A stretch of 64,000 nucleotides of DNA, taken from contig NZ_JAHXYH010000001.1 in assembly GCF_019970065.1 (NCBI RefSeq), positions 558,001-622,000 of the forward strand, given 5' to 3'. Position 1 is the stretch's first letter. Each line of letters opens with the position of its first letter. The DNA is from Chryseobacterium sp. OSA05B (GTDB lineage Bacteria > Bacteroidota > Bacteroidia > Flavobacteriales > Weeksellaceae). The position numbers were made by a program, and so were the translations under genes. The notes beneath the pieces were generated by a model. That model saw nothing but the letters and a program-made list of their open reading frames with translations. It had not been told where the DNA came from and searched no databases. Shown piece by piece: positions 1-8,178 of the stretch.

Positions 1-2
1 TC

Positions 3-803
3 CTGATCAAGGCCCATTCAAATACGGAAAATCTGTTTGCATTAAATGTCATTAATGAAGATAAAAATGAATCTTCGGTAAAAAATGCGGAAAAGCTTCT
101 TCATCAGGCCGCAGATGCCGCTTCAGCAGCAGATGTGAAGATGCAGACGCTTAAGAGATATGACAACGATGTCATCAACGGGGTTAAAAATGTAATTAAA
201 GAACAGAATATCACCGATCTTATCATCGGACTTGAGGATGAAAAAGGCTTCTCTCCTTCTTTTGTATATAATCTGTACAACGGATATCTGCAGAATGATG
301 ATGTGAATGTACTCGTTTATCATGCAGCGCAACCACTTTCCACGATTAAGAAATACGCAGTGATGATCCCTGAAAATGCTCAGAAGGAAGCAGGGTTTTT
401 CCATGCCCTCCTGAGAGTATGGAATGTAGCCAGAAATTCTGGCGCTACAGTCGTTTTTTATGCTCCGGAAAACATTCTGGATATTCTTCAGAAGATCGTG
501 AAAAAGGCCAATATAGAAGCGGAATTCATCATTATGAGTACGTGGCAGGATGGTGAAAAAACCGCTGCAAAACTTAAAGAAGATGAAGCACTCATTGTTC
601 TGATGGCTAAACGGGGTATGCAGTCCTATATTCCAAGGATGAGACTTATTCCTGAATTGCTGAACAGATATCTAAGTGATAACAATTATCTCCTGATCTT
701 CCCGTTCTCAGAATTTGACGAAAACAGCCCGGAAATCCGCTCTGTAGGGAATCATGGTGATTTTATGGAAATCGGAAATGTGATTCAGAAGATTTTTAAG
801 TAG
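3..803 (+). CDS. Cation:proton antiporter, C-terminal cytoplasmic part (5' truncated)
   Basis: The frame is open from the left window edge, so the gene begins outside the window and only about 266 C-terminal residues are seen. They contain no membrane segment. They look like the soluble tail of Bacteroidota CPA2-type Na+/H+ or K+/H+ antiporters, which carries universal-stress-protein-like alpha/beta domains: alternating hydrophobic strands and helices such as ITDLIIGLEDEKG and YAVMIPENA, then a second USP-like unit with ATVVFYAP. Known for the family: the membrane part exchanges monovalent cations for protons and the tail is regulatory. An in-frame ATG at 135 is internal, because similarity-like sequence continues upstream of it. 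The family call rests on the tail alone, so confidence is moderate. Confidence 0.6.
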   Translation: MIKAHSNTENLFALNVINEDKNESSVKNAEKLLHQAADAASAADVKMQTLKRYDNDVINGVKNVIKEQNITDLIIGLEDEKGFSPSFVYNLYNGYLQNDDVNVLVYHAAQPLSTIKKYAVMIPENAQKEAGFFHALLRVWNVARNSGATVVFYAPENILDILQKIVKKANIEAEFIIMSTWQDGEKTAAKLKEDEALIVLMAKRGMQSYIPRMRLIPELLNRYLSDNNYLLIFPFSEFDENSPEIRSVGNHGDFMEIGNVIQKIFK

Positions 804-881
804 TAAGGAAGTCGAAGCTCGGAAAGGTAATAAAGTTTAAGTGTACAACTTCCAATATACCCATATTAAACTAAAACAACA

Positions 882-1592
882 TTGAAAACAAATAAAATAA
901 TCCTGCTGGCTGCCATTTTAGGCTTTCAATTTTCATGGGCTCAATTTGCAAAAATCGTTGACAAAGACGGTTATGTGAATTTGAGGAAAGAGGCAGATGG
1001 AAAAAGCGATATTGTAGGAAAGATCAATTCGGATGAGATCCTTTATATATTCAGTCCCGAAGATCATAAGAACTGGCTTAATGCTGATTACACCGATAAA
1101 AATGGAAAAACCCTATCAGGATACATTCACAGTTCAAGAATTAAATATATAGAATCCTATCAATCGGTTCCCGCAGTTTCTATTAATGAAAATAAAGCGG
1201 TTCTTAATTCAAAAAACATCACCGTTACTATTGTATCTGAACCTTTTAATTACAAGGAGAACAAAAAGTACTTTTCAACCACTAACCATAACGGTTATAA
1301 AGTAGAGGATCAATTTAAAGGACAGCCAATATGGGGAACGGATGGTACTATTCCGCAGACTCATTACAAATCAATTTCCGTGAAAATGGATGGGAAAACA
1401 CTTCAGATTCCTCCAAAAGAGATTGAAAATCTTTTTAATATCAATACTGAATCTGCAGCATGTTATTTTGATTCAGAACATGAAACTTTGTACATCAATA
1501 TGGTGAACTCAGATGGAGCCGGAGGATATGCCGTTCTTTTTACAATAGAAAAAGGAGTTTTTAAAGGAAAAACACTCATTATGCCTTTCTAA
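882..1592 (+). CDS. Secreted SH3-like domain protein
   Basis: The protein has 236 residues and starts at TTG, with no ATG upstream in frame. It begins with a signal peptide (KIILLAAILGFQFSWAQ, cleavage after about residue 21), so it is exported. Residues about 22-95 resemble a bacterial SH3 domain (DGYVNLRKEADGKSDIVGKI, then a W and a GYIHSSRI end), a fold often used for peptide or cell-wall binding. The C-terminal half is unrecognised and ends in a beta-rich unit (LYINMVNSDGAGGYAVLFTI). The same layout occurs in the protein at 48285-49082, so the two are probably distant paralogues. It lies 22 bp before a lipoprotein gene on the same strand. Substrate and role are unknown. Confidence 0.7.
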   Translation: MKTNKIILLAAILGFQFSWAQFAKIVDKDGYVNLRKEADGKSDIVGKINSDEILYIFSPEDHKNWLNADYTDKNGKTLSGYIHSSRIKYIESYQSVPAVSINENKAVLNSKNITVTIVSEPFNYKENKKYFSTTNHNGYKVEDQFKGQPIWGTDGTIPQTHYKSISVKMDGKTLQIPPKEIENLFNINTESAACYFDSEHETLYINMVNSDGAGGYAVLFTIEKGVFKGKTLIMPF

Positions 1593-1614
1593 CAAGAATA
1601 TCAAAAAAACATCC

Positions 1615-2250
1615 ATGAAAATCAACTCATTACTCATCCCGTTAATTGCTTTCGCTTTAGTTTCCTGCAAAAAGAAAAAAGAAACCGTCACAGCTGAAGT
1701 TTCAAAACCCGCAATGGCAGACACTGTTGTAGCAATGCCTCCGGAAGAGCTAAAAATCGATACAGCCACTGGAAATGAATCCGAAAATATAAAAACCGAA
1801 GAACCGGGCGCAGAACCTGAAATGATCACTGACGATTTTGCCTTTAATAAATTTCCGTCTGCGAATTATAAGTTCGTCAAAAAAGCAAAGCTTGATTTTT
1901 CCAGTGATGAAGGTGCTCACAATTTCAGAACAAGAATCAAGGATGCCTACGAATCGGGTACTCCTAATTTTGCCAGTTATTATATCACCGTTATTTTCGG
2001 ATGTGGTTCAAGCTGCATTATGGGAATGATGACGGATGTACGTGATGGAAAAATCTACGGACTTCCTCTTGGAGAAGAGACCTCCTGCCTGTTTGCCGAT
2101 GACAGGGCCATTTTCTATCCGGACAGCAGACTGTTTATTGCCAGCATTTGCAGGGAATCCAATGAGGCTGAGAATGTGTATTACCACGCCTTTGTCTGGA
2201 ATGAGGAAAAGAAGGTTTTTGAAAAGGTGGAGGAGAAAGATATTAAGTGA
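1615..2250 (+). CDS. Hypothetical lipoprotein
   Basis: The protein has 211 residues with a lipoprotein signal: a hydrophobic stretch (LLIPLIAFALVSC) ending in a lipobox cysteine at about residue 18, followed by KKKK. Residues about 20-75 are low-complexity and rich in Glu, Pro and Ala, probably a flexible linker. The C-terminal domain (about 80-211) has several cysteines (FGCGSSC, EETSCLF, SICRES) that may form disulfides in the periplasm, and motifs such as YPDSRLFIAS that recall a small beta-sandwich or propeller blade. It follows the SH3-like gene closely and may be co-transcribed with it. I do not recognise a function. Confidence 0.6.
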   Translation: MKINSLLIPLIAFALVSCKKKKETVTAEVSKPAMADTVVAMPPEELKIDTATGNESENIKTEEPGAEPEMITDDFAFNKFPSANYKFVKKAKLDFSSDEGAHNFRTRIKDAYESGTPNFASYYITVIFGCGSSCIMGMMTDVRDGKIYGLPLGEETSCLFADDRAIFYPDSRLFIASICRESNEAENVYYHAFVWNEEKKVFEKVEEKDIK

Positions 2251-2288
2251 ATGCTTAGTTTCATAGAGATTGTCCTAAATACAAAAAA

Positions 2289-2840
2289 ATGATTATGGTT
2301 GAAAATTTCCAGTATATTGATTCTCTTTTATATTCTATTCTTCCTTTCTCTTTGGGAGCAGCATTTATTGGGCTTATCCTGTCCTTGGTGACAAGGGTTC
2401 TAAAAAATGATACCGTAAGAATCATTGGTATCGCTCTCTTTATTCAATGCTTTGCTTTTGTTATTATTCTTATAGTCCTGCAAAGTTTTATAATTAAGGA
2501 AATAAGAAGTAATATAAAAGGTATTCTTGCCGATCATGAGACAAAACTTTTTATAAATAGCGATGATTTTGGATCAATACCTCCGAAAAAATTAAAAAAA
2601 GAACTTTTAAAACTGACTGACATTTCTACAAATCACAGCCATCCTGAGAATATTAAAACTATTCAGGTTACTGCTACTTCAGGAGATTTTAATCTTTTCA
2701 TTGGTAAAGATTCAAATGATCCCAAAGAATTTTGGATTTTTACAGATAAATATGGTCTTGATATGGAGACAGAAATTGGAAAGATTAAAACATCACGTAT
2801 TAAACTGGAAAATCCAATGAAGAGTATGAAAAAACGATGA
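2289..2840 (+). CDS. Hypothetical inner-membrane protein
   Basis: The protein has 183 residues. Two hydrophobic segments (about residues 14-36 and 45-68, the second rich in Ile, Val and Phe) are followed by a soluble domain of about 110 residues that ends in a basic tail. ATG codons at 2289 and 2295 are both possible starts. The soluble part contains a charged stretch (PPKKLKKELLKL) and a strand-rich region (IQVTATSGDFNLFIG). No known family is apparent. The gene is the last of a plus-strand run and is followed by a bidirectional terminator shared with purK. Confidence 0.5.
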   Translation: MIMVENFQYIDSLLYSILPFSLGAAFIGLILSLVTRVLKNDTVRIIGIALFIQCFAFVIILIVLQSFIIKEIRSNIKGILADHETKLFINSDDFGSIPPKKLKKELLKLTDISTNHSHPENIKTIQVTATSGDFNLFIGKDSNDPKEFWIFTDKYGLDMETEIGKIKTSRIKLENPMKSMKKR

Positions 2841-2853
2841 CAAAACCACATAA

Positions 2854-2885
2854 AAAAGAGCTGCAATCATCATTACAGCTCTTTT
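2854..2885. terminator. Bidirectional rho-independent terminator
   Basis: A perfect 10-bp stem (AAAAGAGCTG at 2854-2863 and CAGCTCTTTT at 2876-2885) has a 12-nt loop and A/T runs on both sides. It lies between convergent genes (the membrane protein ending at 2840 and purK ending at 2908), so it can end transcription from either side. Confidence 0.85.
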
Positions 2886-2907
2886 ATATTTATTTTAAGT
2901 CTAATTC

Positions 2908-4020
2908 TTATTCAGCAATCACTCTTACCATACTTTTCACCTTCACCAGTTTTTCCATCAATTCTTCTCTGGAATCAGCCAGTACATTGATGTGACCCAT
3001 TTTTCGTCCCGGTTTGGTTTCTGTTTTCCCGTATAAATGAATGTAGGTTTCAGGTAGTTTAAGTACCTCTTCCATTCCCTCATATAGTACTTTTCCGGCA
3101 TATCCTTCTGCACCTACCAAATTCAACATTCCACTATAGGTAATTGCATCTGTATCGGCTAACGGTAGATTTTTTACTACACGATACATTTGCTCAAACT
3201 GTGAATTGGTATTCCCTTCCTGACTCTGGTGACCCGAATTGTGTAATCTTGGAGCAGTTTCATTCACCCATATTTTTCCTTCTTTATCCAAAAACAATTC
3301 AATAGCAAAAAGTCCTGGAGAATTGACAGCATTAAGAAATTTCTCTGTAATTAAGTCAATTTGTCGTTGAGTGTCTTCAGTAAGAAGAACGGGGCAAACA
3401 TTGAAGTCCAAAAGATTGAGTTTTGGGTCTGCAACCATTTCTGTCACTGGAAAGATATTTGTTTCACCGTTTTCATTTCTGGCAACGATAACGGAAAGTT
3501 CCTTATCGATATCCACAAGACTTTCGATCACAGAAGCTTCTTTCCATAAATCCTGATAATCTTCTTCTGTTTTGATCACCTGAACCCCTTTTCCGTCATA
3601 ACCACCTGTATTCATTTTCTGTACAAACGGCAGCGGCATCATGATCTTTTCATTACTGTTCCACACCACCTGAAATTCAGGGCTCGGAATATCATAGGTT
3701 TTGTAGAATTCTTTCTGAAGGATCTTCTGCTGAATGGTTTTGATGATAGCTGCATTCGGAACTACCTTTACACCTTGTTTTTCAAGTTCGGCCAAAGCAT
3801 CTGCATTCACGTGTTCTATTTCGATGGTCACCACATCCTTATCTTTCCCGAAATTCAGTACCGTTTCAAAATCATTGAAATTTCCCTGGGTAAAGTGGGA
3901 GATATTGTTGCATGGCGCATCAGATGCGGGATCTAGCGTATAAAATTCGTCGTCGTATTTCAGTGCGCTTTGTATCAGCATTCTTCCCAGCTGTCCGCCT
4001 CCTAAAATTCCTATTTTCAT
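2908..4020 (-). CDS. purK: 5-(carboxyamino)imidazole ribonucleotide synthase
   Basis: PurK, 370 residues, is the ATP-grasp enzyme that carboxylates aminoimidazole ribonucleotide with bicarbonate and ATP in de novo purine synthesis. Visible signatures are the N-terminal nucleotide-binding loop GILGGGQLGRM (residues 3-13), the ATP-grasp glycine-rich loop NTGGYDGKG (about 135-143), and the C-terminal metal and phosphate binding segment NETAPRLHNSGH (about 260). The length is normal for the family and the start MKIGILGGG is typical. A DUF1543 gene lies upstream on the same strand after a 43-bp gap and may be co-transcribed. The purine genes purA and hpt lie within 12 kb but in separate units. Confidence 0.96.
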   Translation of the reverse strand: MKIGILGGGQLGRMLIQSALKYDDEFYTLDPASDAPCNNISHFTQGNFNDFETVLNFGKDKDVVTIEIEHVNADALAELEKQGVKVVPNAAIIKTIQQKILQKEFYKTYDIPSPEFQVVWNSNEKIMMPLPFVQKMNTGGYDGKGVQVIKTEEDYQDLWKEASVIESLVDIDKELSVIVARNENGETNIFPVTEMVADPKLNLLDFNVCPVLLTEDTQRQIDLITEKFLNAVNSPGLFAIELFLDKEGKIWVNETAPRLHNSGHQSQEGNTNSQFEQMYRVVKNLPLADTDAITYSGMLNLVGAEGYAGKVLYEGMEEVLKLPETYIHLYGKTETKPGRKMGHINVLADSREELMEKLVKVKSMVRVIAE

Positions 4021-4063
4021 TCTTACTTTTATTTTTTCTATTAGATTTTCTTAATGGAAAGCT

Positions 4064-4627
4064 TTATTGAATCTTATCGATTTTCAAATATCCCAGTCCC
4101 ATCGGGTTTTCCTGATTTTCCGCATCAGATTTTGTCAGGATAATGGAATATTTTTCTTTCATTTTTTCAGGCAGGATATCATTGACATTAAAAATATCGT
4201 CAATATCGACTCCGTGCTTGTCATCGACATGGCTTACAGCACCTTCAAAACCCATCGTTGCATAAAACTCTGTCGCTTTTGCCCTTTTGATGATCTCGCC
4301 CATCGATTGTCCAACCATCAGATGCTGCTCGTGAAATTCTTCAAAAAAACCTCTCTTGTATCCTCCCAAATTAAGAAAGTACAGTTGATTTTCGGAGGGC
4401 TGATCTGTCTTTTCCACGATCTTCACCTCATATCCGTCTGCGAATTTCACTTCCTGATGACAGTCTAAATGGATCTTTCCTTCGGCTTCTTTCCAGAAAT
4501 CCTTCATATCGGGAACGAGATCTTTAAGATTTTCTGCAATCCCGAAAAACACGTCATGCTGCTCGATATTCCTGCCCTTGGGCGTTGCACCGAGAATGAT
4601 ATAAAATAATTTCATTTCACTTTTCAT
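4064..4627 (-). CDS. DUF1543 domain-containing protein
   Basis: The protein has 187 residues. It opens with MKLFYIILGATPKGRNIEQHD, the hallmark of DUF1543, a family of unknown function common in Bacteroidota and Gammaproteobacteria; the domain spans most of the protein. There are two candidate starts: ATG 4627 (MKSEM...) and ATG 4615 (MKLFY...). A TAnnTTTG -7 box lies only 5 nt before 4627, so the first start would be leaderless and the second would have a leader of about 11 nt. The gene is divergent from the TSUP exporter across a 73-bp promoter region and lies just upstream of purK. No catalytic residues can be assigned. Confidence 0.82.
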   Translation of the reverse strand: MKSEMKLFYIILGATPKGRNIEQHDVFFGIAENLKDLVPDMKDFWKEAEGKIHLDCHQEVKFADGYEVKIVEKTDQPSENQLYFLNLGGYKRGFFEEFHEQHLMVGQSMGEIIKRAKATEFYATMGFEGAVSHVDDKHGVDIDDIFNVNDILPEKMKEKYSIILTKSDAENQENPMGLGYLKIDKIQ

Positions 4628-4632
4628 GCCTA

Positions 4633-4640
4633 CAAAAATA
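4633..4640 (-). promoter_or_regulatory. -7 promoter box (TATTTTTG) for the DUF1543-purK unit
   Basis: The minus strand reads TATTTTTG, matching the Bacteroidota -7 consensus TAnnTTTG. It ends 5 nt before the ATG at 4627. No clear -33 TTG is present at the right spacing. Confidence 0.5.
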
Positions 4641-4665
4641 CGTCAAATTTATCTTTTTTAAACGT

Positions 4666-4696
4666 TTGGCAGAGTACGGCAATAGTTTTATATTTG
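4666..4696 (+). promoter_or_regulatory. Promoter of the TSUP exporter gene (TTG-N20-TATATTTG)
   Basis: TTG at 4666-4668 is separated by 20 nt from TATATTTG at 4689-4696, a full match to the Bacteroidota consensus. The start codon of the exporter follows after only 4 nt (4701), so the transcript is predicted to be leaderless or nearly so. Confidence 0.7.
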
Positions 4697-4700
4697 TACC

Positions 4701-5531
4701 ATGTCAGAAATCATCATTCTGTTCCTCGGCGCGGTTTCAGCCGGTCTTTTAGGTTCACTTACGGGTTTGGGAGGAGGAGTTATCATTATTCCTTTATTGA
4801 CGCTGGGTTTCGGCGTTCCTATGCATTATGCAATCGGTGCTTCTTTAATTTCTGTGATCGGCACTTCCTCCGGTGCGGCGGTAGCTTTCGTCAAAGAAGG
4901 TTTTACCAATATGCGGATCGGAATGTTTCTGGAGATCGGAACTACGGCAGGTGCTATTATGGGAGCTCTGGTTTCCGGAATGCTTAATCCGAATACCATC
5001 GGGATCATCTTTGCCAGTATTCTTTTACTGACTGTGATTTTAAATCTTAAAGGAAAACCGGACCATCAGGAACCTTTAATCAAAGGAAGTCTTGAAGAAA
5101 AACTGAAACTTTACGGAACTTTTCCTGACAAAGGGGTTTTAAAAAGTTATTCTGCCAGAAATACCGTTCCAGGATTTTTAATGATGATGTTTGCCGGTGC
5201 GATGTCCGGACTTTTAGGAATTGGTTCCGGTGCGCTAAAGGTATTGGCCATGGACAATATGATGAAGCTGCCCTTCAAAGTTTCTACAACGACGAGTAAC
5301 TTTATGATTGGTGTAACGGCTGTAGCCAGTGCCCTGATCTATTTCCAGAGAGGTGAGATCATTCCTGTGATCGTAGCTCCGGTACTGATCGGTGTGGTGG
5401 TAGGAAGTTTCATCGGTTCAAAAACTTTAATGGTTTCGAAAACAAAGAAATTAAAAGTATTTTTTGCCATTGTAATCACGATTCTGTCAGTCTATATGAT
5501 GTATAACGGTATCAATAAAAGTTTCAGATAA
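4701..5531 (+). CDS. TSUP family (TauE/SafE) sulfite/anion exporter
   Basis: The protein has 276 residues and about 8 membrane segments in two homologous halves. The N-terminal half has LLGSLTGLGGGVIIIPLL and the second half has GLLGIGSGALKVL, the paired glycine-rich motifs of the TauE/SafE (TSUP) family. The family exports or imports small organosulfur or sulfite-type anions; the substrate here cannot be read from sequence. The next gene, a DUF1634 membrane protein, overlaps by one base (taATG), and TSUP-DUF1634 pairing recurs in many genomes, so both probably form one transporter unit. The gene has its own strong promoter with almost no leader. Confidence 0.88.
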   Translation: MSEIIILFLGAVSAGLLGSLTGLGGGVIIIPLLTLGFGVPMHYAIGASLISVIGTSSGAAVAFVKEGFTNMRIGMFLEIGTTAGAIMGALVSGMLNPNTIGIIFASILLLTVILNLKGKPDHQEPLIKGSLEEKLKLYGTFPDKGVLKSYSARNTVPGFLMMMFAGAMSGLLGIGSGALKVLAMDNMMKLPFKVSTTTSNFMIGVTAVASALIYFQRGEIIPVIVAPVLIGVVVGSFIGSKTLMVSKTKKLKVFFAIVITILSVYMMYNGINKSFR

Positions 5532-5914
5532 TGAAAAAGAATTTTACAGATGTAGATCTGAACCGTTCGGTAGGAAATCTTTTGAGACTGGGAGTTATTT
5601 TGTCTGTGGTGACATCCCTGGTAGGCTTTATCAAACTCTTCGTGGAAGGCTTTAAAATGCCTAAAAAATACACCAGTCTTGATATGGGTTCCTCTTCTGA
5701 AAAAGTATGGGGAATGTTCTGGAATTCTTTATGCAAAGGAGAAGGAATGGCTATTATTCAATTGGGAATTTTACTGTTGATCTTTACGCCTCTGGTAAGG
5801 ATTATCTTCGCTCTGATCGGGTATTTAAAAGAAAAAGACTACGTGTATGTAGTCATTTCCTCTATTGTTCTCGTGATTATGGCGATCAGCTTTTTTACAG
5901 GCTACGCTCACTAA
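5531..5914 (+). CDS. DUF1634 domain-containing membrane protein
   Basis: The protein has 127 residues and three hydrophobic segments (about 16-36, 75-97 and 105-125). It begins KNFTDVDLNRSVGNLLRLGVIL, the typical DUF1634 opening. It is translationally coupled to the preceding TSUP exporter (stop and start overlap by one base). DUF1634 proteins are often encoded next to TSUP transporters and are presumed accessory membrane subunits; the exact function is unknown. The gene ends 3 bp before the convergent VOC-family gene, with no obvious terminator between them. Confidence 0.85.
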   Translation: MKKNFTDVDLNRSVGNLLRLGVILSVVTSLVGFIKLFVEGFKMPKKYTSLDMGSSSEKVWGMFWNSLCKGEGMAIIQLGILLLIFTPLVRIIFALIGYLKEKDYVYVVISSIVLVIMAISFFTGYAH

Positions 5915-5917
5915 TTT

Positions 5918-6295
5918 TTACATTTCATAAAATTCCAGCGGAAGTTGGTCCGGATCCTGGGTAAAGAAAAACGCTTTTCCGGTGTATTCGTCTATGCGGA
6001 TGTCTTCACAGATAAGACCTTTGGCTATGAGTTCATCTCTTTTAGTCCCAACATTTTCTACGGAAAATGCCAGATGCCTTAAACCACAAGATTCAGGCCG
6101 CGAAGGTCTTTCCGGCGGATTGGGGAATGAAAAAAGCTCGATGACATAGTAGTCTCCGATAGCCAGGTCAAGTTTGTACGATTTTCTTTCTTCACGGTAT
6201 ACTTCACGGATGATGTTAAGCCCTATAACTTCAGTGTAAAATTTCTTTGAAACTTCATAATCTGAACATATAATGGCAATATGATGGATTTTCAT
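5918..6295 (-). CDS. VOC family protein (glyoxalase/bleomycin resistance fold)
   Basis: From the ATG at 6295 the protein has 125 residues, starting MKIHHIAIICSDYEVSKKFY, the canonical opening of YaeR/SMU1112c-like vicinal-oxygen-chelate proteins. A longer frame reaches 6337, but its 14 extra residues lie before the usual family start. Metal-ligand candidates are the His near residue 5 (IHHIAI), Glu in YYVIELFSFP, His in GLRHLAFSV, and Glu in QLPLEFYEM. Family members are metal-dependent lyases, isomerases or dioxygenases; the substrate is unknown. It is followed by no gene in its direction and preceded by an NTF2-like gene 52 bp upstream on the same strand. Confidence 0.85.
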   Translation of the reverse strand: MKIHHIAIICSDYEVSKKFYTEVIGLNIIREVYREERKSYKLDLAIGDYYVIELFSFPNPPERPSRPESCGLRHLAFSVENVGTKRDELIAKGLICEDIRIDEYTGKAFFFTQDPDQLPLEFYEM

Positions 6296-6347
6296 TTTAT
6301 TTTTAAATATTTCTTGTATATTTTCCAATGCTGACATTAAAATCGAG

Positions 6348-6788
6348 CTATTTTATTTCTCTGCAGTTTTCTTTTCTTCTGGTATCGATGATGTACTGAA
6401 TTTTCCAGTCGTTCTGCTGTTTTACCAACTGAAAGCTGTTTGCTCCGCAGTGTGAAAATTTTCCTTTAAAATAGAAAGAATATGGGGTAAACACACTCGC
6501 GAGTCCCCCGTCTGTATGAACCGCATCAATGGTTATTTTTTCATCCAGATCGTCTTTTGAAAACTTGGAAACAGAAGCAATAAACTCCTGTACGTTTTCA
6601 TTTTTTACGCTTCCGTCTTTAGCGATGGTCTGTAAAATAGCATTTTCCGCAAAAGCAGATTTCAGCAGTTCCGGGTTAGCATTTTTCATGCCCAGAAAAA
6701 GATTACGGATCGGTTTTTCAATATCCTGATTCTGCTGTCCGAAACAGAATGTACAGAAGAGTAAAGCTACTGCAGTAAGTTTATTCAT
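6348..6788 (-). CDS. Secreted NTF2-like (DUF4440-type) protein
   Basis: The protein has 146 residues. A short signal peptide (MNKLTAVALLFCTFCFGQ) precedes a single alpha+beta domain of SnoaL/NTF2-like type: IEKPIRNLFLGMKNANPELLKSAFAE... then SVFTPYSFYFKGKFSHCGANSFQLVKQQNDWKIQYIIDTRRKENC, the strand pattern ending in a Trp-Lys-Ile motif that is typical of the fold. Such proteins include small-molecule-binding and isomerase-like members; no activity can be inferred. It is encoded upstream of the VOC gene on the same strand and the two may be co-transcribed. Confidence 0.75.
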   Translation of the reverse strand: MNKLTAVALLFCTFCFGQQNQDIEKPIRNLFLGMKNANPELLKSAFAENAILQTIAKDGSVKNENVQEFIASVSKFSKDDLDEKITIDAVHTDGGLASVFTPYSFYFKGKFSHCGANSFQLVKQQNDWKIQYIIDTRRKENCREIK

Positions 6789-6920
6789 AGGGGTATCAAT
6801 TAATCTGATTCAATAAAATTAGGAAAAAATCCTGTAAATCATTAAAATTAACAAAGTTTAAAAAGTGAATTGACCTCCATTATCTGGAAATAGATTATTT
6901 TTATCGGTTTATTTGACGTT

Positions 6921-8003
6921 ATGTGGGGAATTTATTTGTTTTTAATTGCATTACTGGTTTTGTTAACGCTACTGCCTAAAATTCAAAATGCGCATTGGAT
7001 TTTCAGGGTTCCGGAATTTGGTAAGATCCAGATTACGTATATCGTTGTGATTACGTTTATTATAGGTTTTCTGATTGATCATCCTCAAAATTTCTGGTAC
7101 GGACAGGGACTTTTACTGTTACTGTTTGTGCATCATGGTGTCACATTGGTAAAATACACACCGCTTTATCCTGTTAAAAAACATCAACAACGTCATCAGT
7201 CTTCTAAAAAGCTGCATTTTATTTCCGCTAATGTGTACCAGTTTAATAAGGAATACAACCGGTTTATTCAACTTATTGAAAAACATAAACCGGAGGTCTT
7301 TATGACGATGGAAAGCAATGGCGACTGGGAAAAAGCAATGACCGTTCTTGAAAAAGATTATCCGTTTCATCATAAGGTAACTCTTGAAAATACGTATGGA
7401 ATGCATTTCTATTCTAAGCTTGAGATTAAAAATGCAAAGACTCATTATTTTGTAGCTGATGATATTCCGAGCATTGAAGTCCACCTGAAGACGGAAGACG
7501 GCTTTTCATTTGTATTTTTCGGAGTACATCCGCCACCGCCAAGCCCTACGGAAGAGGAAACTTCAAAAGAAAGAGACGGTGATTTATTAAGTGCTGCGAA
7601 ACGGGTTAAAGATATCAAAGAACCGGTGATTGTTGTAGGAGATTTTAATAATGTCGCATGGTCAAAATCATCCATATTATTCAGAAAAACCAGTCATCTG
7701 ATCGATCCGAGGATCGGGCGTTCCTTTGTCTCTACCTTTCACGCCAAATACCTTCTGCTGAGATTTCCGATCGATTTAATGTTTCACAGCGAAGATATTT
7801 TCATCAAAGAACTTAAAACCTTAGAAAACTTCGGATCAGATCATCTTCCGGTGTACTGTGAATTTTTCATTGATCATCACAACGATGAACAGGAAGACGA
7901 AGTAGAGGAAGCTACTTCTGAAGAAAAAGAAGAGGCGGAAGAAATGATACAGGAAGGAAAGGAAGAGGATGGAGACCGTGATGCCGTGGTAAAAGAGGGA
8001 TAA
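6921..8003 (+). CDS. Endonuclease/exonuclease/phosphatase family membrane protein
   Basis: The protein has 360 residues. Three hydrophobic segments in residues 1-75 anchor it to the membrane. From about residue 92 comes an EEP domain: FISANVYQFN (Asn in the first motif), KPEVFMTMESNG (catalytic Glu), VFFGVHPPPPSP (His), PVIVVGDFNNVAWSKSS (the Asp/Asn metal motif GDFN) and LENFGSDHLPVYCEF (the terminal SDHLP motif with the general base His). This is an intact metal-dependent phosphodiesterase/phosphatase active site. The C-terminal 40 residues are very acidic (Glu/Asp-rich) and unlike the rest. The substrate is unknown; related membrane EEP proteins may act on lipids or DNA. Confidence 0.88.
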   Translation: MWGIYLFLIALLVLLTLLPKIQNAHWIFRVPEFGKIQITYIVVITFIIGFLIDHPQNFWYGQGLLLLLFVHHGVTLVKYTPLYPVKKHQQRHQSSKKLHFISANVYQFNKEYNRFIQLIEKHKPEVFMTMESNGDWEKAMTVLEKDYPFHHKVTLENTYGMHFYSKLEIKNAKTHYFVADDIPSIEVHLKTEDGFSFVFFGVHPPPPSPTEEETSKERDGDLLSAAKRVKDIKEPVIVVGDFNNVAWSKSSILFRKTSHLIDPRIGRSFVSTFHAKYLLLRFPIDLMFHSEDIFIKELKTLENFGSDHLPVYCEFFIDHHNDEQEDEVEEATSEEKEEAEEMIQEGKEEDGDRDAVVKEG

Positions 8004-8031
8004 AATTTAATTTACAATAACATACAACGCT

Positions 8032-8118
8032 ATGATCGCAATTTTTCAAATTAAACCTGAAAACATTCTCGTTCGCAACGGCGTTTCACTCAGCAAAAGA
8101 GCGATCAACCTTAACTAA
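8032..8118 (+). CDS. Possible 28-codon small ORF (low support)
   Basis: An ATG frame of 28 codons (starts MIAIFQIKPENILVRNGVS) lies between the EEP gene and its terminator and ends 8 bp before the stem. It is preceded by an A/T-rich stretch but no clear RBS. It could be a translated leftover of a longer gene or chance. It is listed because it occupies the whole gap before the terminator. Confidence 0.2.
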   Translation: MIAIFQIKPENILVRNGVSLSKRAINLN

Positions 8119-8126
8119 AAAATATA

Positions 8127-8161
8127 AAAAAGCCGTTCCATCATTGACGAAACGGCTTTTT
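8127..8161. terminator. Bidirectional rho-independent terminator
   Basis: An 11-bp perfect stem (AAAAAGCCGTT at 8127-8137 and AACGGCTTTTT at 8151-8161) with a 13-nt loop and flanking A and T runs lies between the convergent EEP gene and purA. Confidence 0.9.
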
Positions 8162-8178
8162 TTATTGTTGGATTATTC

